Shown here piece by piece: positions 34,515 through 42,767 of a DNA stretch of 64,000 nt (its first letter is position 1; each line of letters starts with the position of its first letter). Origin of the DNA: Pelagibius sp050330205 (lineage in GTDB: Bacteria > Pseudomonadota > Alphaproteobacteria > Kiloniellales > Kiloniellaceae); the NCBI GenBank assembly GCA_050330205.1, contig JBHJOA010000032.1:124001-188000 (forward strand). Direction: 5' to 3'. Under the pieces are notes generated by a model, which worked only from the letters and a program-made list of their open reading frames with translations, made no database searches and had not been told where the DNA came from. The position numbers and the translations under genes are program-made.

Positions 34515-34988
34515 TCACCCCTTCCGCCCCAGGCGATCCAGCAGGTGCAGCAAATCCCGCTGTTCCTTTTCGCTGAGGCCTTCCAGGGTCTCGCGCGAGA
34601 TGCTGGGGCCGATGGCGACCAGCTCGCGCGCCAACTCGTGGCCGTCGTGGGTCAGCTGCACCAGGCGGCGGCGGCCGTCGGCCGGATCGGTGCGCACCGC
34701 GACTAGGCCGCGATGGGCCAGTCGCTGGACCACACCCAGAACCGTGGCGGGATCCATCGCGACCAGCCCACCGAGCCGCGTCTGCGCGATCTCCCGCCGC
34801 TCCAAGAGCGTCACCAGCACGGAGAACTGCTGCGGCGTCAGGTTGCGGTTACCGATCTTCGCCTGAAACACCTCGGTGGCGTACTGATGGGCGCGGCGCA
34901 GCAGGAAGCCGATCTGCCGGTTCAAGCGGTAGTCCAGTGTCTCGCCGGCCGCTTCCGGCCCGTCGTCGTCGGGATCGCCGATGCTCAC
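34515..34988 (-). CDS. MarR-family regulator of the nicotinate-type operon
   Basis: A 157-residue MarR-type winged-helix protein: LNRQIGFLLRRAHQYATEVFQ, LTPQQFSVLVTLLERREIAQTRLG, then the recognition part DPATVLGVVQRLAHRGLV and wing RTDPADGRRRLVQLTHDG. Its ATG overlaps the enamidase stop, and it is the last gene of a leftward operon of about 15.5 kb. MarR proteins (for example NicR in Pseudomonas nicotinate catabolism) commonly respond to an aromatic substrate. It may bind the palindrome at 50102-50121 and so repress its own operon. Confidence 0.9.
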   Translation of the reverse strand: MSIGDPDDDGPEAAGETLDYRLNRQIGFLLRRAHQYATEVFQAKIGNRNLTPQQFSVLVTLLERREIAQTRLGGLVAMDPATVLGVVQRLAHRGLVAVRTDPADGRRRLVQLTHDGHELARELVAIGPSISRETLEGLSEKEQRDLLHLLDRLGRKG

Positions 34989-36148
34989 GCGACCTCCGCC
35001 AGGGTTTCCGCCGGGGGCGTGTTGCGCGAGCGCCCGCAGCGCACCTGGCCGTCGATGATCACCATGGAGACGCCCGGCAGGTCGCCCATCCGCACCGACT
35101 CCAGCAGATCCTTGCCGGCGGTGTGCTGAGCGCGGTCCATGATGACAAAGTCGGCCGCCCGGCCCGGCTCGATGAGGCCGCAGTCGAGTTCGCGCATGCG
35201 AGCGGTGTTGCCGGTGGCGAAGCAGAACACCGTCTCCGCCGGCACCTCGCCAACCGACGACAAGAGCGAGATGAGGCGCAGGATGCCGAGCGGCTGCACG
35301 CCGGAGCCGGCCGGCGAGTCGGTGCCGAGGATGATGCGCTCCGGCTGGCCCAGCTCCATCGCGGTGCGCATCGCATAGAGGCCCGCCAGCTCGTTGCCAT
35401 TGTGGACGATCTCAACGGCGCGGGCGCAGCTCTCGCAGAGGCAGCGAATCTGGGTCAGCGGCAGCGCCGTGTGGCCGCCGTTGATGTGGCCGATAACGTC
35501 GGCGTCGGCCTCCAGCACCACGTCGGCGTCGATCAGGCCGGAGCCGGGGATCGAGGGCCCGCCGGTGTGGATGGTGCTCTGGATGCCGTACTTGCGGGCC
35601 CAGGCGACCATCTTCTTCGCCTCCTCGCCCTGCTTCACGCCGCCGAGGCCGACCTCGCCCAGCAGCTTCACGCCGGCCTCGGCGAGCTGCTTGAAGTCCT
35701 CCTCCACCATGCCCTGCTCGATCACCGGCGCACCGGCGTGCACCTTCACGCCCGCCGGGCGCATGTTGAGAAAGGCGCGCTGCGCTGTGATCGCCAGCGC
35801 CTTGAGGCCGACGATGTCCTTCGGACGGCCCGGCAGGTGCACCTCACCGGCCGAGATCATGGTGGTGACGCCGCCGTTGAGGAAGCTGTCGATCCAGTTC
35901 AGCTGGCTCTGGCGCGGCGTCCAGTCGCCGAACACCGGATGCACGTGGCTGTCGATAAGGCCCGGTGCCACCGTGGTTCCCTTGGCGTCCACCGTCTTCG
36001 TAGCGCCGGCGGTATCGACCTCCCTGGCCTTGCCGACCTCGGCGATGCGGCCGTCGACGGCGACGATGGTGTCGGCATCGAGGATCGGCCTTGCCAGGTC
36101 GCCCGACAGCATGAGCCCGATGTTCCTGATGACCAGCTTCTCGCCCAT
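34985..36148 (-). CDS. ena: Enamidase-like amidohydrolase
   Basis: This 387-residue metal amidohydrolase strongly resembles Eubacterium barkeri enamidase, which hydrolyses 1,4,5,6-tetrahydro-6-oxonicotinate to ammonium and 2-formylglutarate using an Fe-Zn pair. Metal ligands of the family can be placed: His68 and His70 (SHVHP), Glu165 (GEVGLGG), His194 (TIHTGG), His221 (GHINGGH) and Asp277 (GTDSPAGSG). Other shared stretches are GGVTTMISAG, HLPGRPKD, RPAGVKVHAGA and the C-terminal SRNTPPAE. It follows livF by 12 bases. The assignment is by remembered family pattern, so the symbol is tentative. Confidence 0.85.
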   Translation of the reverse strand: MGEKLVIRNIGLMLSGDLARPILDADTIVAVDGRIAEVGKAREVDTAGATKTVDAKGTTVAPGLIDSHVHPVFGDWTPRQSQLNWIDSFLNGGVTTMISAGEVHLPGRPKDIVGLKALAITAQRAFLNMRPAGVKVHAGAPVIEQGMVEEDFKQLAEAGVKLLGEVGLGGVKQGEEAKKMVAWARKYGIQSTIHTGGPSIPGSGLIDADVVLEADADVIGHINGGHTALPLTQIRCLCESCARAVEIVHNGNELAGLYAMRTAMELGQPERIILGTDSPAGSGVQPLGILRLISLLSSVGEVPAETVFCFATGNTARMRELDCGLIEPGRAADFVIMDRAQHTAGKDLLESVRMGDLPGVSMVIIDGQVRCGRSRNTPPAETLAEVA

Positions 36149-36160
36149 CGCTTACCTCCC

Positions 36161-36862
36161 TTAGACAGCCAGATACTGCAGGCGGACTTCCTCGTTCGCC
36201 TGCAACTCGCTCATGGCGCCCTCGTAGCGGATGCGCCCGGTTTCGATCACGTAGGCGCGGTCGCTGACCAAGCCGGCGAAATGCAGGTTCTGCTCCGACA
36301 GCAGCACCGGAATGCCCTGCGCCTTGATCTCCTGCACCACTTTGATGATCTGCTCCACCACCACCGGCGCCAGGCCTTCGGAGGGCTCGTCGAGCAGGAT
36401 GCAGCCCGGGTTGCCCATCAGCGTACGCGCGATGGTCAGCATCTGCTGCTCGCCGCCGCTCAAGGTGCCGGCCGAGCGGTGGCGCGCCTCGGCCAGGTTG
36501 GGGAACAGGCCGTAGAGGTCGTCGGCGCTCCAGCGGCGCGTGCCTTCGCGCGGCGGCTGGCGGCCGCACTCCAGGTTCTCCTGCACCGTCAGGCGGGTGA
36601 AGATGCGGCGCTCTTCCGGCACGTAGCCGAGACCGCGGCGGGCGATGCGATGCGGCGGCTCGCCCAGAATCTCGTCGCCCTCGTAGGCGATGCTGCCATC
36701 GCCGACGCGCACCATGCCCATGATCGACTTGATGGTGGTCGACTTGCCGGCACCGTTGCGGCCGACAAGCACGACGATCTCGCCCTTCGCGAGGGTCAGG
36801 GAAATATCGGACAGGATATGCGCCTGGCCGTAGTAGCTGTGGATGCCGCGCAGTTCCAGCAT
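36161..36862 (-). CDS. livF: Branched-chain-type ABC transporter ATPase
   Basis: A 233-residue LivF-type ATPase: Walker A LVGRNGAGKST, Q-loop followed by YVPEERRIFTRLTVQENL, signature LSGGEQQMLTIARTL, Walker B CILLDEPSEGLAP. The PEERRIF stretch is a LivF mark. With the other Liv genes it forms an importer of the hydrophobic amino acid transporter class, used widely for aromatic and heterocyclic acids as well as amino acids. Its place inside the nicotinate-type operon points to import of a pyridine carboxylate. Confidence 0.93.
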   Translation of the reverse strand: MLELRGIHSYYGQAHILSDISLTLAKGEIVVLVGRNGAGKSTTIKSIMGMVRVGDGSIAYEGDEILGEPPHRIARRGLGYVPEERRIFTRLTVQENLECGRQPPREGTRRWSADDLYGLFPNLAEARHRSAGTLSGGEQQMLTIARTLMGNPGCILLDEPSEGLAPVVVEQIIKVVQEIKAQGIPVLLSEQNLHFAGLVSDRAYVIETGRIRYEGAMSELQANEEVRLQYLAV

Positions 36863-36868
36863 TGGCCC

Positions 36869-37663
36869 CTACTCCTGTCGCCGATAGACCTGCCCCTCGC
36901 CGAGGTAGGTCTTCAGCACCAACGGATTGCGCCGGATGTCGTCGGCGCCGCCCTCGGCGATCAGTTCGCCGCGGCTCAGCACGATGATGCGGTCGGCATG
37001 GCTGAACACGATGTCCATGTCGTGCTCGGTGAACAGCACGGCGACGCGCCTTTCGTGGGCCAGGCGCGCGGCGAGGCCCATGAGGGCGACGCGCTCGCGC
37101 GGCGCCATGCCAGCGGTCGGCTCGTCCATCAGCAGCACCCGCGGCTCGCCGGCCAGCGCCACCGCCAGCTCGACCCGCTTCAGATCGCCGTAGGCCAGCA
37201 CGCCGCAGGGGCGGTCGGCCTGTGCGGCCATGCCGACCATGTCGAGCAGCGCCAGCGCCTCGGCGCGGTGGCGGTTGACGGCGCTGCGGGCGAAGGAGAA
37301 CAGCTCGCGGCGCTCGCTCATCAGCACCATCGCGACATTCTCCGCCACGGTCATCGACGGGAAGGTAGCGGTAATCTGGAAAGTGCGCCCGACGCCGCGG
37401 CGCCAGATCTGCGCCGGCGAGAGGCCGACCAGTTCCTCGCCGGCCAGCTTCACGCTGCCGCGGTCCGGACGGATCTGGCCGTTCAGCATGTTGAAGCAGG
37501 TCGACTTGCCGGCGCCGTTGGGGCCGATCAGCGCCAGCAACTCGCCCTCGGCGACCTGGAAGCTCACGTCCTTCACCGCCTGCACACCGCCGAAGGCCTT
37601 GCAGAGCCCGCTGACCGCGAGGCTCGGCGCCGCTGCCGCCCGGTCGATCGCCGCTGCGGTCAT
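36869..37663 (-). CDS. livG: Branched-chain-type ABC transporter ATPase
   Basis: A 264-residue LivG-type ATPase with Walker A LIGPNGAGKST, the LivG-typical GVGRTFQITATFPSMTV, Walker B VLLMDEPTAGMAP and H-loop FTEHDMDIVF. The signature motif LAYGDLKRVELAVAL is the usual LivG variant of LSGGQ. The ATG at 37663 overlaps the permease stop (TGATG). The same frame stays open far upstream, but that part is only the shadow of the permease gene. Confidence 0.93.
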   Translation of the reverse strand: MTAAAIDRAAAAPSLAVSGLCKAFGGVQAVKDVSFQVAEGELLALIGPNGAGKSTCFNMLNGQIRPDRGSVKLAGEELVGLSPAQIWRRGVGRTFQITATFPSMTVAENVAMVLMSERRELFSFARSAVNRHRAEALALLDMVGMAAQADRPCGVLAYGDLKRVELAVALAGEPRVLLMDEPTAGMAPRERVALMGLAARLAHERRVAVLFTEHDMDIVFSHADRIIVLSRGELIAEGGADDIRRNPLVLKTYLGEGQVYRRQE

Positions 37664-39555
37664 GCCCTTTGCTCCCGCCGCCGGCTGCCGCGGCCGGGCG
37701 TGCCGGGCTCGGCCTCCAATTTCAGGATCCGCCCGAGGTAGTGCCGCGCGGCGCCGCCGAGGCCCTGCGGGAACAGCAGCACCAGGCCGACGATGGAGAG
37801 GCCGAGCAGCAGCCGCCAGTACGGGAATTCGATGAGCAGGTCGTGCAGCCAGGTGAAGGCGGCGGCGCCCACCACCGGGCCGGTGAGCGACTGGATGCCG
37901 CCGAGTAGCACCATGAGCAGGGCGTCGAAGGAGCGCGGGATCGACATCTCGTCGGGAAATACCGAGCCCTTGGAGAAGGCGAAGAGGCCGCCGGCAAGCC
38001 CCGCCATGGCGCCTGCGAAGATGAAGGCCGCAAGCTGCTGGCGCTTCACATCGATACCGATGGCGGCCGAGCGCAGCATTGAATCGCGCGTGGCCCTTAG
38101 CCCATAGCCGAAGGGCGCGAAGATGACGCGGCGAATCAGGAAGATGCCGGCCGCTGTCACTGCCAGCGCCACGTAGTAGAAGGCAACGGTGCCGGAGGCC
38201 CAGGCCGCGGGCCAGATGCCGAGCAGGCCGTCGTCGCCGTTGGTGACCTCGCCCCATTGGAAGACCACCGACCAGGCGACCTGCGCGAAGGCCAGAGTCA
38301 GCATTGCGAAGTAAACCCCCGAGAGCCTGACACAGAACCAGCCGATGACGAGGGCGAGCAGCCCGGCCCCGAGCGGCGCCACCAGAAGCGCCAGTTCGAA
38401 GGGGGTTTTGGCGTAGGTCACCATGAGCGCTGCCGCATAGGCACCGCCGCCGTAGAAGGCGGCGTGACCGAAGGAAACCAGGCCGCCGACCGACATGATG
38501 AAGTGCAGGCTGGTGGCGAACAATGCCAGCACCAGGATGTCGGTGATCAGCACCAGGACGAAGTTCGCCACCAGAAGCGGCGCGGCGAGCAACGCCACCA
38601 GCACCGCGGCAACGAAGAGCTTGTAGTGCGGTCCCGCCGGGAGCACCACCTGGCTCAGGCCCGTCTCGGTCTTGTGGCCGATGGTCTCCGGACGGCCGAG
38701 TAGGCCGGTCGGCCGCACGATGAGGATGACGGCCATCAGGATGAACATGAGAACCAGCGTGCCCTGCGGCCAAACCAGGATGCCGAAGGTATTGAGTTCG
38801 GAGATCAGCACGGCGGCGAGGAAAGCGCCGAGGATCGAGCCCATGCCGCCGACCACGGTAACGACGAAGACTTCGGCCAGGATGCCGAAGTCCATCAGCA
38901 GGTTGGCATCGCCCTTGGGCAGCTGCACGGCGCCGCCCAGGCCGGCCAGCGCGGAGCCCAGCACGAAGACGCCGGTGAACAGCAGCGACTGGTTGACGCC
39001 GAGAGCGCCCACCATCTCGCGGTCCTCGGTCGCCGCGCGCACCAGTATGCCCCAGCGGGTGCGGTTGAACAGCAGCCACAGCCCTAGCAGCACAAGCGGC
39101 CCGATGGCGATCAGCGCCAGGTCGTAGACTGGCATGGGAACGCCGAAAATACGCACGATGCCGGTCAGGCCCGGCGCCCGCGGTCCCAACAGATTCTCCG
39201 CGCCCCAGTACCAGAACACCGCATCCTGAACGATCAGGATGACACCGAAGGTGGCGATCAGTTGGAACAGTTCCGGTGCCTTGTAGAGGCGGCGCAGAAT
39301 GACCGTCTCGACCAGCAGGCCGACCAGGCCGACGGCCAACGAGGCGATCAGCAGCGCCACCCAGAAGCCGAGCGCGCCACCGCCCAGGCGGTGCACCAGC
39401 GAATAGCCGAAGTAGGCGCCCAGCATGTAGAAGGAGCCGTGTGCGAAGTTCACCACCCGCGTCACGCCGAAGATGATCGTGAGACCGGAGGCGGCGAGGA
39501 ACAGCGCCGAGGCGCTCGCCAGCCCCGAGAGGAACTGCACCAGGTAAACGGCCAT
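37660..39555 (-). CDS. Fused LivH-LivM branched-chain-type permease
   Basis: One 631-residue protein contains both permease types that are normally separate genes. Residues 1-285 are LivH (FGVTRVVNFAHGSFYMLGAYFGY near 30-52). After a linker at about 290-310, residues 315-631 are LivM (SVGGLVSFGHAAFYGGGAYAAA near 355-377). About 17-18 membrane segments are expected. No stop or frameshift is seen at the junction. The ATG at 39555 begins MAVYLVQFLSGLAS, a normal LivH start; a longer frame reaches 39627. The fusion fixes a 1:1 ratio of the two channel halves. Confidence 0.92.
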   Translation of the reverse strand: MAVYLVQFLSGLASASALFLAASGLTIIFGVTRVVNFAHGSFYMLGAYFGYSLVHRLGGGALGFWVALLIASLAVGLVGLLVETVILRRLYKAPELFQLIATFGVILIVQDAVFWYWGAENLLGPRAPGLTGIVRIFGVPMPVYDLALIAIGPLVLLGLWLLFNRTRWGILVRAATEDREMVGALGVNQSLLFTGVFVLGSALAGLGGAVQLPKGDANLLMDFGILAEVFVVTVVGGMGSILGAFLAAVLISELNTFGILVWPQGTLVLMFILMAVILIVRPTGLLGRPETIGHKTETGLSQVVLPAGPHYKLFVAAVLVALLAAPLLVANFVLVLITDILVLALFATSLHFIMSVGGLVSFGHAAFYGGGAYAAALMVTYAKTPFELALLVAPLGAGLLALVIGWFCVRLSGVYFAMLTLAFAQVAWSVVFQWGEVTNGDDGLLGIWPAAWASGTVAFYYVALAVTAAGIFLIRRVIFAPFGYGLRATRDSMLRSAAIGIDVKRQQLAAFIFAGAMAGLAGGLFAFSKGSVFPDEMSIPRSFDALLMVLLGGIQSLTGPVVGAAAFTWLHDLLIEFPYWRLLLGLSIVGLVLLFPQGLGGAARHYLGRILKLEAEPGTPGRGSRRREQRA

Positions 39556-39640
39556 CGGGCGCTCTCGATCCTGCTGTCTGGAAGTATCGGAAACCGGGCC
39601 GGGCGACGCGAGGCCGCCCGGCCCCAAGCCTATGCCCGGC

Positions 39641-40861
39641 TCAGCTCTCGGATGGGCGCAGCTTCCTCACTACCTCGTCTGGCGGCATGTAGTCGTCACC
39701 CTTCTCGTAGGTCCAGTCGACCATCACGCCCTTGCCGTCCTTGACCGCTGTCTTGCCGACCCAGGCCCCCATGGTGGACTGGTGGTCGAGCGCGCGGTAG
39801 GTGATCGGCCCCGACGGCGTGTCGAGCTCAAGCCCCTTGAACGCCTCGACGATGGCCTCGGTCTCCGTGCTGCCGGCCTTCTCGATGGCCGCGGCGATCG
39901 ACAGGATGGTGTTGTAGCCGACCAGCGAGCCGAGGCGCGGGTAGTCGTCGAACTTCGCCTGGTAGGCTTCGACGAACGCCGTGTGCTCCGGGCTGTCGAT
40001 GGCGTCCCAGGGATAGCCAGTCACGATCCAGCCCTCCGGCGTCTCGTCGCCGAGCGGATCGAGATACTCCGGTTCGCCGGTCAGCAGGCCCAGCAGGGTG
40101 CGGTCCTTGAACAGCTCGCGCAGGTTGCCCTCGCGCACGAAGCGGGAGAGATCGCCGCCGAAAGTGACGTTGTAGATGCCGTCTGGCTTCGTCGCCTCGA
40201 GCGCCTGTACCTCGGCCGCAGCGTCGATCTTGCCGAGCGCCGGCCACTGCTCGCCGACGAACTCCACGTCCGGAACGCGCTGCTTCAGCGCCTCCTTGAA
40301 AGCAGCCACGGCGTCCTTGCCATAGGCGTAGTTCGGGGCGATGGTCGCCCAGCGCTTGGCGCCGGTCTTGGCCGCCTCCTCGGCCAGCATGGAGGCCTGC
40401 GCCCAGGTGCTGGGCCTGAGGCGGAAGGTGTAGCGGTTACCCTCCTGCCAGATCAGCGAGTCTGCCAACGGCTCGGCCGCCAGGTAGACGCGCTGCTTCT
40501 GCGCGGCGTAGGCGGCGAGCGCCAGGCCGACATGCGAATAGAACGAGCCGGTGATCATGACCACGTTTTCACGGCCGAACAGCTCCTCGGCGTAGCGCAC
40601 CGCCTCGCCCGGTTTGCCCTGGTCGTCGCGCGAGATGACTTCGAGCGGCCGGCCGAGCACCCCGCCCTTGGCGTTGATCTGCTCCACCGCCAGGTCCACC
40701 GCCTGCTTGTAGGGGATGGTGAAGGCCGGCAAGCCCTTGTAGCTGTTGATGTCGCCGATGCGGATCGGATCGGCGGCCCCGGCCACACCCGGCACCGCCA
40801 GCGAGAGGGCCAGCGCGGCCGTCCCCAGTAGCTTTCTCATTCCCACCTTCTTCTTTCCCAT
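39641..40861 (-). CDS. Branched-chain-type ABC transporter binding protein
   Basis: A 406-residue periplasmic LivK/Leu-Ile-Val-binding-type protein. A signal peptide (MRKLLGTAALALSLAVPGVAGAA after a short basic lead) is followed by DPIRIGDINSYKGLPAFTIPYKQAVDLAVEQINAKGGVLGRPLEVISRDD, whose pattern is typical of peripasmic-binding type I proteins. AGGAGG 5 bases before 40861 sets the start. It lies 85 bases upstream of the fused permease and is expected to bind the pathway substrate or a relative. Confidence 0.92.
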   Translation of the reverse strand: MGKKKVGMRKLLGTAALALSLAVPGVAGAADPIRIGDINSYKGLPAFTIPYKQAVDLAVEQINAKGGVLGRPLEVISRDDQGKPGEAVRYAEELFGRENVVMITGSFYSHVGLALAAYAAQKQRVYLAAEPLADSLIWQEGNRYTFRLRPSTWAQASMLAEEAAKTGAKRWATIAPNYAYGKDAVAAFKEALKQRVPDVEFVGEQWPALGKIDAAAEVQALEATKPDGIYNVTFGGDLSRFVREGNLRELFKDRTLLGLLTGEPEYLDPLGDETPEGWIVTGYPWDAIDSPEHTAFVEAYQAKFDDYPRLGSLVGYNTILSIAAAIEKAGSTETEAIVEAFKGLELDTPSGPITYRALDHQSTMGAWVGKTAVKDGKGVMVDWTYEKGDDYMPPDEVVRKLRPSES

Positions 40862-40890
40862 GTCTGCCTCCTGTTGTTTTTCTCTCTCAC

Positions 40891-40913
40891 ACCCTCGGGC
40901 TTGACCCGAGGGT
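40891..40913. repeat. Intergenic palindrome with 9-bp stem
   Basis: ACCCTCGGG-CTTGA-CCCGAGGGT forms a perfect 9-base stem with a 5-base loop, in the 123-base gap between the Rieske oxygenase and binding-protein genes. The CTCGGGCTTGACCCGAG core is the kind of dispersed intergenic palindrome common in alphaproteobacterial genomes. In the transcript it could act as an mRNA 3-prime-end stabiliser inside the operon. Confidence 0.7.
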
Positions 40914-40948
40914 CCATGCCCACGACCGCGCCAAGTGGCGCAATGATT

Positions 40949-40967
40949 GCTCGGGTCGAGCCCGAGC
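40949..40967. repeat. Second intergenic palindrome of the same family
   Basis: GCTCGGG-TCGAG-CCCGAGC is a 7-base stem with a 5-base loop, 35 bases from the first palindrome and sharing its CTCGGG/CCCGAG arms. The orientation of the loop is reversed relative to the first copy, as in paired REP-like elements. Confidence 0.65.
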
Positions 40968-40984
40968 ACGACGACCCTCTTGCG

Positions 40985-42043
40985 TTACCCCGCCGCCTGC
41001 ACCGGCTGGCGCGCCTTCTCCGCCGGCGCTTCTTCCTCCAGCATTTCATTGATGATGCGGCGCAGGTGGTTCGGCCCGCGATCGATCGCCAACTTTACGC
41101 CGCGCCGCTCCGGCGGCTTGGCCTCGCGCGCCTGGATCGCCTCCAGGATCGCCTTGTCCTCGGCGAAGGCGATACGGAACTGTTCGTTCATGCGCTCGCC
41201 CAGCGTCTCGTCGTCGAGGCCGATGTTGCGCAGATGCATCCAGTGATCGATGCTGCACGTTTCGGAGATCGGCGTCAGGAAGTGCAGGGCGAAGAGCCTG
41301 ACGCCCTTGTCGCGCTCGTCTTCGCCGATAGCTTCCTCGGTGGCTGCGCTGCCGAAGTCGATCACCGCCACGCTAGGGGCATGCAGATAGTAGTAATGCC
41401 AGCGGTCGACGTTGCCGGCAAAGTTCCCGAAGGCCTTGAAGAACCCCACAGGCGGCGCGTCGCGGATCCAGCGCGAGGTGACCACCGCGCGGCCCTGGCG
41501 CTCGCAGTCGATCGGCACGTCCTCGCTGGCCGGGTTGCCGAGCGTCGTCGGGTGCACGAAGCTGACGTGCGCCGGATCACAGAGATTGTCGGCCAGCGAC
41601 AGATAGTGGCTCTTGATGGTGAGCGCGTCGCCGTAGTGCGGTGCCCAGTTGGGGTCGGCAAATTCCGGCATGTCGAAGACCAGCGCCGGGTCGGCCTTCG
41701 CCGCCTCCCCCATCCAGATCCAGACGATGCCACGCGCCTCGTGCAGCGGATAGGACCGCACCCAGGCCGAAGACGGCAGGTTGCTCTGCCCCGGGACCCG
41801 CACGCACTTGCCGTCGCAGCCGAAGGTCATGCCGTGATAGCCGCACTGCACGGCATCGCCGACCAGGCGGCCGCGCGACAGCGGCAGCCGCTTGTGCGGG
41901 CACTCGTCGGTCAGCGCCACCGCCGCGCCCGCCTCTGTCCGGTAGACGACGATGTCCTCGTCCATGATGGTAAGCGGCTTCAAGTCGCGGCCGAAGTCGC
42001 TGGACCAGCCGGCGACGTACCAGGCATTGCGGACAAAGCTCAT
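40985..42043 (-). CDS. Rieske non-heme iron oxygenase (VanA-like alpha subunit)
   Basis: A 352-residue ring-hydroxylating or O/N-demethylating oxygenase. The Rieske [2Fe-2S] site is Cys48, His50, Cys67 and His70 (CPHKRLPLSRG, CGYHGMTF). The mononuclear iron site is seen in DNLCDPAHVSFVHP (His159, His164), with a bridging Asp152. It matches the VanA/LigX-like group, which demethylates or monooxygenates aromatic acids. The ferredoxin gene directly upstream should supply electrons. An O2-dependent enzyme in an operon of reductive nicotinate chemistry is unexpected; it may funnel a substituted pyridine into the pathway. Confidence 0.9.
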   Translation of the reverse strand: MSFVRNAWYVAGWSSDFGRDLKPLTIMDEDIVVYRTEAGAAVALTDECPHKRLPLSRGRLVGDAVQCGYHGMTFGCDGKCVRVPGQSNLPSSAWVRSYPLHEARGIVWIWMGEAAKADPALVFDMPEFADPNWAPHYGDALTIKSHYLSLADNLCDPAHVSFVHPTTLGNPASEDVPIDCERQGRAVVTSRWIRDAPPVGFFKAFGNFAGNVDRWHYYYLHAPSVAVIDFGSAATEEAIGEDERDKGVRLFALHFLTPISETCSIDHWMHLRNIGLDDETLGERMNEQFRIAFAEDKAILEAIQAREAKPPERRGVKLAIDRGPNHLRRIINEMLEEEAPAEKARQPVQAAG

Positions 42044-42061
42044 CGCGTTCTCCTTCTCCCG

Positions 42062-42376
42062 CTAATCCCAGTCGGGGGCGATGGTAACCTCGATGCCGTC
42101 GAGGGACGGCGTCATGGCGATCTGGCAGGACAGCCGCGAGTTCGGCTCCACCTCGAATGCCTCGTCCAGCATGGCGGTCTCCTCGTCGCCCTGCGGCGGC
42201 AGTTGGCCCAGCCACTTCGGCGCCACGTAGACGTGGCAGGTGGCACAGGCGCAGCAACCGCCGCACTCGGCGCGCACCCCCAGATCCTCGTCCGTCAGCA
42301 CCTGCATCAGCGTGTCACCCTCTTGGAAAGAAAGCTCGTGCTGGCCGCCTTCGCGGTCAGTTACCAATACCTTCAT
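42062..42376 (-). CDS. [2Fe-2S] ferredoxin (adrenodoxin type)
   Basis: A 104-residue ferredoxin. The ligands follow the exact adrenodoxin/putidaredoxin pattern C-x5-C-x2-C-x36-C: Cys38, Cys44, Cys47 and Cys84. Extra cysteines lie at 41 and 42. The ATG at 42376 overlaps the stop of the mini flavoprotein upstream (ATGA). It could serve the Rieske oxygenase downstream, the 6-hydroxynicotinate-reductase-like protein, which uses reduced ferredoxin in E. barkeri, or both. Confidence 0.93.
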   Translation of the reverse strand: MKVLVTDREGGQHELSFQEGDTLMQVLTDEDLGVRAECGGCCACATCHVYVAPKWLGQLPPQGDEETAMLDEAFEVEPNSRLSCQIAMTPSLDGIEVTIAPDWD

Positions 42377-42732
42377 GCAACTTGCAGCCTTTGATGCAGT
42401 TCGGTGGACGTCGTGGTGTATTGGAAGCGCAGCTTCTGATCTGGCCGCGCGTAGTGGAAGGCCTGGTGCGCCATCAGCGCCGCCTCGTGGAAGCCGGAGA
42501 GGATCAGCTTCAGCAGGCGCTCGACCAGCTCGCCGCCGGTGCAGACCGGCAGCGCCGGAATGTCGTAGATCGGCTTCTCCGGGTAGAGTTCGGCGCACTG
42601 GCCGCCGGACATGTCCTGGATGTCGACCACGTGGGCCTTGAGGCCCAAGAGGCCGAGTTCGAAGACGGCGAAGAGGCCGACCGGGCCGGCGCCGACAATC
42701 ACAACGTCGGTCTCGATGCGTTGCTCCGTCAT
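42373..42732 (-). pseudogene. Internally deleted ferredoxin-NADP reductase (mini flavoprotein)
   Basis: The 119-residue product joins the two ends of a ferredoxin-NADP reductase of the thioredoxin-reductase-like class (normally about 340 residues). Residues 1-74 are the FAD-binding start (VVIVGAGPVGLFAVFELG, then GGQCAELYPEKPIYDIP). Residues 75-119 are the usual C-terminus (LILSGFHEAALMAHQAF, LRFQYTTTSTEL). The NADP domain, over 200 residues, is absent. The frame is intact across the joint, and start and stop are normal. It may be a decayed gene, an assembly error or a real small protein. The ATG at 42732 is preceded by GGCGGAG. Confidence 0.78.
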
Positions 42733-42767
42733 AGACTCCGCCTCTCCCCCATCTAGCATTCTTTGAC

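Noticed and set aside
34937..37741. Open frame of over 900 codons antisense to enamidase, livF and livG
   Set aside because: It crosses three well-supported genes and has the low-complexity His/Leu/Ala/Asp composition of an antisense shadow.
36869..39079. A 736-codon frame that could be read as a livG fusion
   Set aside because: The upstream half is the wrong frame of the LivHM permease. LivG proper starts at 37663.
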